DNA of 64,000 nucleotides from Neurospora tetraspora (taxonomy: Eukaryota > Ascomycota > Sordariomycetes > Sordariales > Sordariaceae), in NCBI RefSeq assembly GCF_033439725.1, contig NW_026944386.1, positions 2,976,001 through 3,040,000 on the forward strand, given 5' to 3'. This document shows, piece after piece, positions 21,539 to 32,900 of this stretch. The position numbers and the translations under genes were made by a program. The notes under the pieces were generated by a model. That model worked only from the letters and a program-made list of their open reading frames with translations. It searched no databases and had not been told where the DNA came from. The first letter of the stretch is position 1. Each line of letters starts with the position of its first letter.

Positions 21539-24500
21539 ACGCATAAGAAATGTCGGCGTTGATCGAGACCTCGTTTTTGTCTTTTCTTTTTTCTATCTTC
21601 ACCAAATATTCGGTTAATCGGTCGGGTTGGTTTGGTCGGCAGGTTCAGGATGATGGATGGACGGGATGGGTTCTGTTCTCACACATCATCTTTATAGAGA
21701 AAATTTTCTGTTACTAAGGAAACGGAAATGGGCGTGGTTGGTGCGGTGTGGGTCATTTGTTTGGGTTCGGGGAACGGTCTCGCGCGCAGGTCCTCCTTCG
21801 CCAACCGGCACATCCCAGATCCCAGGTATCCCAGGACTGAACTTTGTTGTTGTTTTTGGTCACGTCTCTTATTTCACGCTTTAACGATTTTGTTGAGATG
21901 GACAGAAATGGATGCTAGGAGTCGATCTAATAACAGCTGATGATGTTGGTGACAATAGGTGGCCTAGACGTATGTATTAGAGGGCGATATAGATATGTAA
22001 CTCTATCTATCACGAAGCATATCAGATTTTGGCGAACGTAAGGCAAGTGATATCATATGGTCCCATACTGCATTGGCAAGTGTTCATGATGGCTAAATAG
22101 GTCTTGTTGTAGTAGCAATCCTGCGGCGTTTGGAGTTTCAATTCCTCCATACTCATGATTTCAATTCACTCTCTACAACCTCCAGCTCCCAATCACCGAG
22201 CATCTGGATTCTGATATGGTCTATCACATGTTGTCATCCTCTCGCAGCTCTGGACGCATCAGGGCTTAGTTACGAGCAGCTTTGACGGGGCACACCTGTC
22301 TGATGATGAATGAGCGCGCACTCTGTAGACTAGGCATCGGCATCAAGTCCATGACGGCGGCCTTACAGTCTTGGGGATCCTGATCAGCTCGGCACTTGTG
22401 CCTGATTTTTCTTAGCAACTCGAAGGTGCTCCCTGGGTTGGAGTGAAGTCGTTGGCGCTCAGCGACACCCACGCCATCACGACTGCCGTCTCCGTGAGCT
22501 TCGATGGCAGTTAGAAGGGAGGAGGTGACGGTTCCCTGACAGCTCCTTGCAGCTCGTGACAACGCAGGAGACTATAGGATTTTAGGAGCTGGATGTGTAG
22601 CTTCTGAGTCAACAATACCACGTCCTAATCTTTTGAACTACCATGAGAGGGTCCATTATATCTTCATCCTCAGGGTAATGGTCGGGGAAAGCCCAGAAAA
22701 CGGGCTCATGGGGAGAAGTATACGCTTACATTAGACAGCGAAGACAACTTCCTTCCTTTTGACAACCATCACTAATGCTATAGTGCACTCTAACACCACC
22801 ATTTCAACAACAAGAACAGGCAACAACAAAAACAGTCTGTCCCCATGCTTTCCTGGAGAGTTGACTATACCAACACACCTACTCTACTAGCGTTGTAATG
22901 CTTCTGATGACGGGACGCCGGAGGACTCGTCAGACACTAGATACCAGAGAGATATATGTGAATGAGATCAATCCCATCACTCATTATTTTCATTCACAAG
23001 ACAAAAGCAAGGAGAGCCTCCATCAACACATCTTGGGGTGTATCCCAACTCATACTAACTTACCTATGTACTGCACAGCCTTAACAAACTCGACCATGTT
23101 ACTCTGTTGTAAGTTGCGTGTCGGAGTAGGCCTGTGTGCAGTTCTTCTTGCCTGTCCTGTCGGGCGTATGATTCTGAATTGAGGACGAAGTAGATCTGCT
23201 TTTCGAGTACTTCTTCACACGAGTCAAGCCGGACGCAAGCAAGCCAAATCGATTTAAGTTTGTGAAGTTAAACTTGACTTGCCAACTTGTCTCGTTGGTT
23301 GATGTAAAATTTCCCTGCAGGATAGGGAGTATCTCATCCAGGAAACCTTTTTGTTGTGGTTGTTCCTGACTAGGTTATCTGGACTCCGGACAAGTCAAGT
23401 AAACAAACCATTTCAAATCTGACTGCGGATCTTACGTGTAAGCCACGCACGATCTTGGACTTGACTTGACTTGACTTGACTTGTGTGAGGCATCGATCAC
23501 CACTCGGTCTTGCCTCGCTCGTCTTTGAGCCTTTGGTTTAAGCAGGCAGGCAGGTAAGTAGGCAGGCATACCAGTCGCTCTTGCCTTCTGCTTATCTTCT
23601 CGCAACCATAACATGACGAGTACCTTATCTATGAAGGGATGGCCTTTCCTTGATTCCTTCCTTTCGGCAAAGTGTGGCTGCCTGGTGATGCATGTTTGGT
23701 GGTTGCATTGGCATGGCACGACGGAGTGGCGGCAATTACCTTAGGCAGGTTGACTCCGTCTGCCTTCTCTTGAGATAGCTGATGACGGATCATCACCGCA
23801 AAGTTCGGAGCGTTAACTACTTACGCTTCAAGTCACATCTTAAAGCCATTTGCCTCATTTGCTTCCAAAAATGTCTTTTACTGGGCAATGTGGCATAGTT
23901 TACTTGGCTGACTTGTTCGTGCAAAGTGTATCTCCACTGCTGTTGGATTTCGGACTCTAGACAGCAGGATCAATTCGCCTTCGCGAATGTGATGGCATGC
24001 CAGAGAAATTATGGGAGGCTTCTTGAAGGTGGAAGGTGCGATTGAAATGCATATCAACCTTGGCGTGTGTGAGTCTACCCGTTCCTCTACGATGCCACTC
24101 ATTCTGTCGTCGAGAGACTGGACAAATAACTCCTGGTATTAAGGATCATGGTCATAAGGAACATGAGCTTGACAACTCTTCGCCGTCTGCATCAGTGTTC
24201 CAGCAAGCTTATCTACGTCGAGTGAACGGCGAGTGTTGCAGTGTGAGACTGCCTACGCGGGCAGCTGTTGAGCCACAACAATGCCGTGGAATGCATATCC
24301 GCATGGCATCGGCATCACTATCAGCATCCAGTCACTCAGTCTTGAATTGAGTCACCTTTGCAAAACAGGACGAATCCGGTCTTCAGCTTGATTAATGGCT
24401 TTTGGCATCTCGTTTCCGCCACATCACGATAGCTAAGTAGCAACCCATCCGGAAAGTTCGGAAAACGCAAAAAGCGAGCATAAAACCATTATTCGTGGCA

Positions 24501-27500
24501 TATGTTGTGATATTATATGCCTCTCCTTAGTTACAGTCTCGTGGAACGCCGGATATGACGTCGGGAATGCGCTGACAGCTGAGGTATCCGGAACTCCGGA
24601 TATACCGGGCTGTTGCTCGACCGATCTCGGGAAGGCGGTGCCACTCAATGCGGCCTTTGACCCATACAGTAAGTACCACCATCACCAAATCCAACTACAC
24701 GTGTTTTTGTCCAAGTTTTGTACATTGACCTCGACAGCACAGTATACGGCGATCCGAGCCGCTTCGAAAGACAAGAAACGGTTTCGCAACGAAGCGAAGT
24801 TTAGTTTGACACCGACGGCAAGGCTTTCCTTCCACTCCACGTGGAAGCCACGTGAAGTGATCAACAAGCCAGCAACGCAAAAATCATCCATCTCGAGACA
24901 AGAATGTTCGCGTTACCACGGTTGCACCAGACACGTACCTTAACATTCAACACAACAAACGTTCGGGCATGGAAGACAACTAGGGAGGAGATCCTAGACA
25001 CTGGGTCGTAGGCAGTTGGTTCTGTCTGAAATAACGACAATGCCGTCATTTTCAATATTCAATGCCGGCACTGCATGAAGCTGGCCATAAAAGGAACAAT
25101 GACATCATCCCTTGACCAGTGACCCTTCAGCCTCACCGGTCAAAGATGTTGTCTCAACCTTACCCATCAGGACTTGACAATCAATGAACCTTTCAAGGAT
25201 CTGCCCCGTATTCCAGATCTCTCCAATCGGCCACCATGAATGGTCAAGTTCGTCGATCCATTTGATACACTGTAGCCGGGAAGGTACCTAGGTACGACGC
25301 AACTACGGAACAAAGAGTGATATACAAGTTTTAGGGAGGCAAGGCAAATAACGGCAGGTAAGTACCTATCGAACGGTACAGAATCTGAGGCATGTTTGAC
25401 ACCTGTTGTACTACATACTACCTCCCTCCACCTGCCTTTGGGTACTTACACATCGGTTCAAGTCCTCAGACAGCGCTGTGTGACAAGCAAAGAAAACAAA
25501 CCAATGAGTTACCTTTATTTGCATGGTTGACATATGTTTGAGATTTGCGGAAAGCATGTAAGGTGCCGTCTGCCAGCCCATCATCCTAAATCTTGTGTCC
25601 CTGTAAGCCGCAAGTGGACAAAGACACGCGGTAAGTTCTCTGCTCATTAGGATGTGTGATTGTTCACTTCTGGCGTTGCTTTTGAGGCTGGGCTTTTGAT
25701 GAATAACCAATAACTCAGAGTCCGTGTCTAGACTTGAGACTATATTCACACCGAATATGAGGTCTAACTCCAAGTTTATGTGCATTTAGTCAACATCGCA
25801 TGATCTACAACAAGATACCAGCAACCCAGAACAAGAACTGACTTACAAGCAGCAAGGTCCGGGCTCTTTACGACTTGTGTCCAGCCTCAGACCCGGAGAT
25901 GCTCAAGCCAGTGAAACACACTTTACAAAAAGCCACCAACCAGCCTGACGATGAGACGACCGACCGCCAAGAGAGAGTGTCAAAGTTCAGAAACAGCCAA
26001 GCAAAGAGACAATCGGGTAGCTGCTATCGTGGCAACAAGACCATCCTCTGAGATCCTCTAAGAGAAACCGCCAAGTTGCAAACTCTTTCAGCTCAGCAGC
26101 CCAGTCATGTCATGCTTCACTTTGGTCATCCCGTTGCCAAGTTGCCAAGCAGGTGTACAACAGCTTGAGTATGGAAACAACCGCTCTAAGCCTCTAGTCA
26201 AGTGAAAGAGGTTCTTGTAACGGCCGAGAATTGTGAGCTTTGAAGGAACCGAATTTAGCCGTGTTGCTGTTCATCATAGGTAGGTAGCTTGGGAAAAAGT
26301 TCGTTGTGGATGAGCTTGGCGAGACGATGACAAAGGTAAGTGACCAAGGCAAATAATGGTTAAAGTTGAAGTTGAAGTTGGAATTGGAGTTGACACTGGC
26401 ACAAACGAAGTTGAAGAAAGGAAGTTGCTCGGGTTTACAAAAGCTGGTAAGTAGGCAAAGTGTTCAACACAGCCACAGGAAAAAAATATCATTGGTTCAA
26501 GGGGAACTTCTTTACACATGTGAATTTCCAAATCAGGCTTCAGCATTACCGTTAACAATAATGGAGGGTAGCGTAAGGTTCCCTACTAGGTGACGACCAA
26601 CCCCAACAAAGGAAAACCCGACGACCCTTCATGCATAATGCAAGGGCAAGTCACCTTTCAGGACAGCAGATCTGGTGCCTGGTTCTTAGATCTGACATGT
26701 TTACAGATCGGAATCACATAAGGCTGGCTCTCGGCTGGCCGTCTAAGGAGTTCTTTGATTCGCTACCTATCCTGGACTACCCAGTCCAGGCCGTTCTCTT
26801 CTTTTCGTTGTCGACCAACGTTCATCCATCCATCCTGAAACGGGACATGAGCACAAGACAAGAAACTTGTGATATACAAACTGTGTTACACATTTCAAGT
26901 ATCGGAGACAAAATCCGAAATCTCGCATATCTTACACCGTTGCCCCTTCTCTTTTTCAACATTCGAAGCCAAGAGAGGCTGAGGGTGAACACTACTTGCT
27001 GTTCATGTTGTGTCCATTGTCAAACAAACCCTTTGAGAAGTTGACATTGTGTTGGACTAGAACAACATAACACGTTAGAGGTAGCCAAGACGGAAAAGCA
27101 AACTTCTTTGATACACCGCAGCTTAGGTTCCATTATGTTTCTCTTTTAGTTCTCATGATCTTTTGATCATGAATGAGTTGTTGGCCTTTACCGCTTCGAG
27201 GCTTGGCTGTGTTGTTGATCTCAACTACACGATTGTCTCTCATTCATTCTCTTGGCGGTTCTCACACAGCATCTCTTAGCTTTCTTGGACGGTGTCTCAA
27301 CACGGCAGATTTTCTCGCTGATTCTCAGTTCCCTCTCAATGGCTACCTAGTGCTAAGAAGCTGAGCTGTGCGTCTCGAAGACTTTCGACTACATTAGAAC
27401 TCTCTTCTGTGTTGGACTGTGTGGAGGTTCTCATTAAACCAAACGGACCGATCGACGACACATGATCGAACTAGTAACTTGAGAAAACTCCGACGCCGTT

Positions 27501-29201
27501 TACTATACTAGCAACTTGACAGCTTCCATCATGTAATGTTCTTTTGAGATTCGGTAGATGCGAACGAACGATTCAAGAACTTCGGCAACTGACATCGTCT
27601 TCCGGTACGTAACCCTCCTCTCTTTTCCCCCTTCTCGAAACCTTCCAAGCCTCTTCTTTCTCAACCCGTTGTAACTCTCTCTCTTTGACCAAAGCCAATC
27701 ACGTTTATAACAGACTCAGTTACAATACATATATGTCAGGCTACTCTAACCGATCGCGAATTGCTATGTACCACCTAAATTTGCATCCGGCCGCCTTCGT
27801 CGATCGATGTTTGCATTGCATTTTGGTATTTCTTGGCAATTGCTTTCGTGTCACTCTTTGAGTCTTTTAGCCACTACAACTGCGACTGCGGACTGCGGAC
27901 TGCGACTGGCGGTCTTGTAAAGGTGCATTGCAGGCAGTTCTGCGGATCGTACTGTAGTGTGTTGTACATGATCATTTTACGTGAGTCGAGAGGTTATCCT
28001 TCTCATTCGTCCGCAAGAAGGGAAGTTAGGTTCACCTGCAAGGAAAAAGGTAAGCGGTTGGCTTGCGAGGCCCAGCCTGGAAGTGTTGCGCTTGGCTTCG
28101 ATAGTGTCAATTGGATCACGTAAAAGAACGAGAGCTCGCAATTTCATTTTATGAAAAGCTGTTGTGCACAAAAACGACTCTTGTGCAAGTTGTGAACACA
28201 GTTCTGGCAAGAGGAAATCGAGAAAGGCAGGTGTCGAAACGAAACGTTCAGACGACGGAAATGCATCGACGCAATTGGACGAGCCATGGGGGTTTGTTAC
28301 TTGGATGATGGATGTCCGTCTTTTGGCGAAGACCTTCGCTTCCATGTTCACCCACTTCGGAGACCTCGGATGTGGTGGATTGATGAGCAGGAAAAAAAAA
28401 ATCACGAAGAAAATGGTCAAAAAAAAGGCCCAGACGTAAAAATTCAAAATTGAAAAAAGCCGGTAGAATAGGCAAGATTAACAAGGGCGATTGAACGGGT
28501 CAATGATGAAACTTGCAACCAGGGAGGAGGAGGACTTGTTCCTGCTCAATTCCTCAATAGCAAACACGGCATAATTCATCATCATCATCATCGCCAACTA
28601 CAACAAATCACGGAGATTACTTCAGGACCTTGCCCTGATTTTTTCGTCACTCTTTGTTTACCTTTTTCGCTTGCGCTTTCATCAAGCTCCCTTCTTCTCT
28701 AGGGAAGACAGACAGGAAGCGGTTTCAGCGACAACTGGCAAATCCGCAAAGCGATGGCTGGGGAGCGCAGAGAGAAAGTGGATTCTCTCCTTTCCCCTGC
28801 TTTTTGGCTCCTCCCTGGACTCTAGAGCCCCAGCAAGCCTGCGGCCTGCGGTGACACGATTTTCTTCAGCCGCCTGTGGTCGAATCGCAGGGCAACAAAG
28901 CAAGGTTCGGTTCCCAGCTCTCTTCGTTGTTGTCTCTCTCTCTCTCTCTCTTTCTCTTTGGCTCTCTCTCTCTCACTATCCCCACAACAAATGATCCACA
29001 AGTCGTGTTCCAGTTGTCCAATGGCAGTGGCCGAACCAATGGAGTTTGTTTGTTCGTTGTCTCGCGTGCCTTGCAGTTCGTTGCATCGAAACATGGGGCA
29101 GTAAGAACTGGCCGGTGCACAAAAAGTCGAAGCTAGTCCCGAAAGGTACCTACGGCATGAGCACAAAGTGGGGTGTCTGGGTGTCTGGGTGTGAAATGTC
29201 C
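21539..29201. other. Gene-poor region, left part
   Basis: About 7.7 kb with no gene I can support. Frames rarely exceed 130 codons and lack domains or codon bias. Visible low-complexity features are a GACTT pentamer repeated five times (about 23458-23482), a GTTGAA-like hexamer run (26364-26391), a GACTGCG run (about 27883-27908), a CT microsatellite (28931-28975) and a short GGTGTCTG tandem repeat (29172-29192). A small spliced minus-strand frame ending at 22266 is the only coding candidate and is discussed as a finding. The region is not AT-rich and so is not heavily RIP-mutated. Confidence 0.55.
28931..28975. repeat. CT/TCTC microsatellite
   Basis: A run of CT dinucleotides interrupted by a short tttctctttgg segment. 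It lies in the gene-poor region and shows no link to a gene. Polypyrimidine tracts of this kind are common in Neurospora intergenic DNA and tend to vary in length between strains. Confidence 0.8.
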
Positions 29202-29209
29202 GTGTTTGT

Positions 29210-29907
29210 CCAGCCCTTTAAAGCGACTGTACAACCGGTCAGCGCGACTGTGTGGAGACAACAGCAGCTTCAAAGTGTAAGTCACCTCCAGCAACCCAGA
29301 TTAGTGGTTAGGGTTAGCGGTTAGGGTTAGTTAGTTCCGGGGGTGCAGGGGGCCGGCGAGAGGCCCCCGCGTGCGAATGTGAATTTGAGCGCTTTGAAAA
29401 AGGTGGTTTTGAGGTCTCGTTGTCGTGGTTTTGGTCGTGATGTGGGCGCGCAAAAGCGATGCCAAGCCTGAAGTCGGCTGTCTCTGGCGACGAGTTTGTA
29501 TGGCCCCACACAGTCGCGCTGACCGGTATCGATTATTAGGGCTATATGAAAGATACGTACCTTCTCTACTTCGCCCTTTTCTAGTGGCCAAGCAGTGTCT
29601 CTTGGCGCCAAGTCGCTGGTCCAACCCCAAGTCTCTCCTTTTTAAGACTTTTACTACAACTTTACGAAAAGTCACTGCATCGAAAAACTGATTGCACCAG
29701 TAAATTCAGCGCGCCCAAAAGGGGGCTTTTTAGTTAGGTTAGTTTTATATCAGGTTGTAGTAAAATTGATGCAACGATTGGAAGAAAATCGCAGGTACTT
29801 GGGTTTGGTTTGGCTTGCAAGATGTAGGCGGAAAAGGTACGTATCTTTCATATAGCCCTAATATTTGATTCCCGCTGACCGGTTGTACAGTCGCTTTAAC
29901 GGGCTCG
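29210..29907. mobile_element. Non-autonomous hAT-like foldback element with 8-bp target duplication
   Basis: The ends 29210-29244 and 29873-29907 are inverted repeats of 35 bp with 33 matches, beginning CCAGCCC and CGAGCCC. They are flanked immediately outside by the same 8-mer, GTGTTTGT (29202-29209 and 29908-29915). An 8-bp target duplication with ends close to CAG is the mark of hAT-superfamily transposons. Inside are more inverted pairs: a perfect 30-bp pair (29534-29563 with 29834-29863), a perfect 22-bp pair (29234-29255 with 29506-29527) and a 12-bp pair (29649-29660 with 29754-29765). The element is therefore a foldback structure, perhaps with a nested insertion of about 270 bp in the left arm. 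It encodes no transposase, so any movement would depend on one supplied elsewhere. It is not strongly RIP-mutated, which fits single or low copy number. Confidence 0.75.
29306..29334 (+). repeat. Interstitial telomere-like repeats (TTAGGG)
   Basis: Two TTAGGG units separated by a short spacer, with partial TTAG units on both sides, lie within the left arm of the hAT-like element. Neurospora telomeres are made of TTAGGG. An internal patch could come from repair of a break or be a chance part of the element. A 7-bp GC-rich hairpin (ggggGCC...GGCcccc) follows at about 29347-29368. Confidence 0.6.
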
Positions 29908-29915
29908 GTGTTTGT

Positions 29916-32900
29916 GTCCATCCCGTCCTTTGCTCCTGCAGTAGTGAGTGGTCGATGGTAGGCCAGCTTTCCTGTTCTGGTGAGATTGAAGGTGAGATTG
30001 AAATGAGATCTTCGAACGACCAGCAACGACAATGATACTCAAGAAATTCCAATATCGTGTCGTGACGAACCTGTGAGAGCGTCAAGTCGCAATGACAGAC
30101 AGGTAACGGTAGCGATGAGCTGAGGCTGTTTTGTTGACGATGGTTTCGGGTCGTTTTCCCTCAGGAACCGAAAACACTCGCTCGCAGATTTCCACCCACT
30201 CTGGCACTCTGGCAACAACGTTTGTCGAAGCCCGCCCCCACGCAGCCGCGCCAAACTAGCTGGTGAACTGTGAAGACCATCCCGCAATTTCATTTCGCCA
30301 ACTTTCCACTTCCCCTCAAAATCGGGTATCGGATTGCCCAGCACATCATCGTGGGTTGAATTGAGGTTCCTCTCGTAACGAAGAACTGGCGTGTGGGTTG
30401 TAAGCGACCTCCGATCATTGCAATTGCCTTTATCATTCCATCGAACAAGCTCTGGGCGTCAACCTGTGAAAGTTTTTGGTGGAGATGACAATGACTGTTG
30501 CCGGCTTTCCTATGTCAAACTGGTAGTAGAAAACAGGTGATGATTGTGTGATTGATATTTTCGGTCCGGAGCGGAGGAAGATGCTGGAATGGAGCTGTAG
30601 CTGCTGAAGCTGTAATGAAAGTGAATGAAGCGATTCGCCGCCCTCTTTTTCTACAATTCCAAATCTCAGTAATCAGACGTCATCACTCTTGTCGGCGTCG
30701 CTGGTGCTGATATGTCCGGTCCGGTGAATAGGTAGCTGCTCGTGTGCCTCTCTTCTGGGCCTTTGTCGACTTGCTGGCTGGCTGCTTGCTGCTCGGAGGC
30801 GCGTGTTGGATTTCTCCAGTTTAGTTTCGCCGATAATGCGCGCATAGCGTTCGTTATTATGGGGTAGCGTCTAGTCGTCTTTAATGTCCGAAGATGCCCG
30901 CTCAGGAACGCTGGCAGCGGCGGTTGCCCCTGGTTATATGCAAAGCGCCGCGGCTGCCCCATCCGAGGCTTCCAATGCAGGTTCATGGACGGGCATGACC
31001 GGCTGCAAAACAGGGACGTCAGCAGCAGATACTACGGTTGCAGGATGCGCAGACTCTTTTCTGCGAGTTTCGCCGACAGTGCTCCAGTTCAGGAAATTGC
31101 ACTCTGCTTCAGCTTGCTTCCTGGTGTATACAGTGGCCAGACCTGGAGGTTTTCGTGGTTTTCACAGGTTCATGGTTCACGGGCAGCTGAAGGGATTCCG
31201 TATTCACGCGAGAGTCCACAGTCCACACACACCTGCTTGCCAGGGAGGAGGCTGGCAGAAGCTTGCAGACTTTTTGTCCAGATTCCATTGCCAGCCGGCA
31301 CCGAAACGGCAATGAACAACAGGCGATAGCGCTTATCACTACACTTGTTGCACCACCGCCTTTTGCTCGTCCTTTTTTCTGCCAGTTTTCTGAAGAAAAG
31401 GGTCCACGCAGGGTCCACGGGTCCCACGGCTGCACGGCACCAAAATGGCAAGAAGAGATCCGCGGCCAATGCGCGCCCGTCGCCCTGATATGCAAGGACA
31501 CAAGGGGGCACGTGGAGAGCGATTTTTCGTGCCTGTGTGAGCGAGTGCTCACTGTGTGTGATAACAGTGATATTCAATTTCGGTGCGACCTGAGAAGCCT
31601 TCTCCGCCGGAAGCGCCTGGGCGCGGCTACTCAAGGGCCAAGAACTGGAGAGGCACGGAGAGCCATGGAGAGAACCGGGAGACAGTTTCCTGTTCCTGAA
31701 TTGGGAGTGCTTGGCAGCATCCCGTTGTCGACCGTCGTCGCCGGCCCCTGACGATGAGGCTGTCGTTGGCGTCACTGGCGTCACTGCCATCACCTCGGCC
31801 GGACATGAAGCCATGGGAATAACAAGGTGGTATCGCTGGTGATGGGTTCGGCGGCGCCGTAAATGTCGGTGATGAGGTGTTCATGCTCCGAAATGCGGGT
31901 GAAGCGGCGTGGCTATTGGGCCGTTTGGTGAGGCGGTCGAGTGGCGGACCCGGTCTCTGATCGCCACGACCGCCCCCACGGTCAGCGGAAATATGGCACA
32001 ATCGCGAACATGGTGCCGACCGAGCGAGGACCCTGCCCGATCGGTAACGGCTCGCCCGATGGTGATTATCAACGTGAGCACCGAGAGTCAGTGCCGTGTC
32101 TGTTCCGGTGTCAGCCTCCCGAGTGCTCTTCGTCCGCAATTTTGTTAGGTGTCCAGTCTGTCACCCACAGCAACCACAGACCGACCATTCAATGGCGATG
32201 CGGGTAAAAGCGTAAAACGGTGAAGGGAGCCGCTAGGACGGATTGCGTTACGACCGATTTATAGCGTGATCGTTTAACCTTGAACTTCACCACCACGAAA
32301 CGAAACAGCCTGGAGAAGCGGAAATGCCCCAACTTCTCACCCACACTCGCCCACACTCGCTTACTGGCCCTCGATTGGTCGCAAGCCAACCTCTTTTTGT
32401 CTCGGCTGTTCTTTTTTTTTCTTCTTTTTTTTCTCGCTTGTTGCTGTTTCCTCGCTCGCGACGGGAATAACCGCCGGTCTATAGCGGTACCGACCTGGTA
32501 GTAATTGTTTCAATGCCCGGCCTCGAGCCGGCCTACTACACTACGCAATCTGCGCTTCGCTATGCTACCTCGGCCGTTCTGTGATACAAGCTGCGTGCGC
32601 CTGGAGAAGCCCTAGAAGCAAGCCGTTACCAGAAAGCCAAGCGGTTTTGCAGTTTACTTGATGTCAATGCAGCCAAAAGAGCCGAATCCCCACAGAATCG
32701 GAGAAAGAAGTTGCAGAATGCATGCACCTTGCTAGCATGTGCATTGGTGCAGTATCTCGTTCCCACCTCCGTGGAGTTGTTCTTCCAGTCTGCCCCCCGC
32801 GGAACTCTGAGAAGCAGCCCTCGAGGTTCTCACTATTATGGCGCTCCTGATTGGTCAGAGCTTGACTTCTTTCTACTTTGCGCGCCACTTGGCGACTGCC

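Noticed and set aside
27150-27178. Short inverted repeat (atgatc...gatcat)
   Set aside because: Only 8-9 bp arms and no target duplication or copies visible; likely chance.
31170-31814. 214-codon minus-strand frame in the gene-poor block
   Set aside because: No domain, no codon bias, overlaps other frames on both strands, and no matching splice partners.
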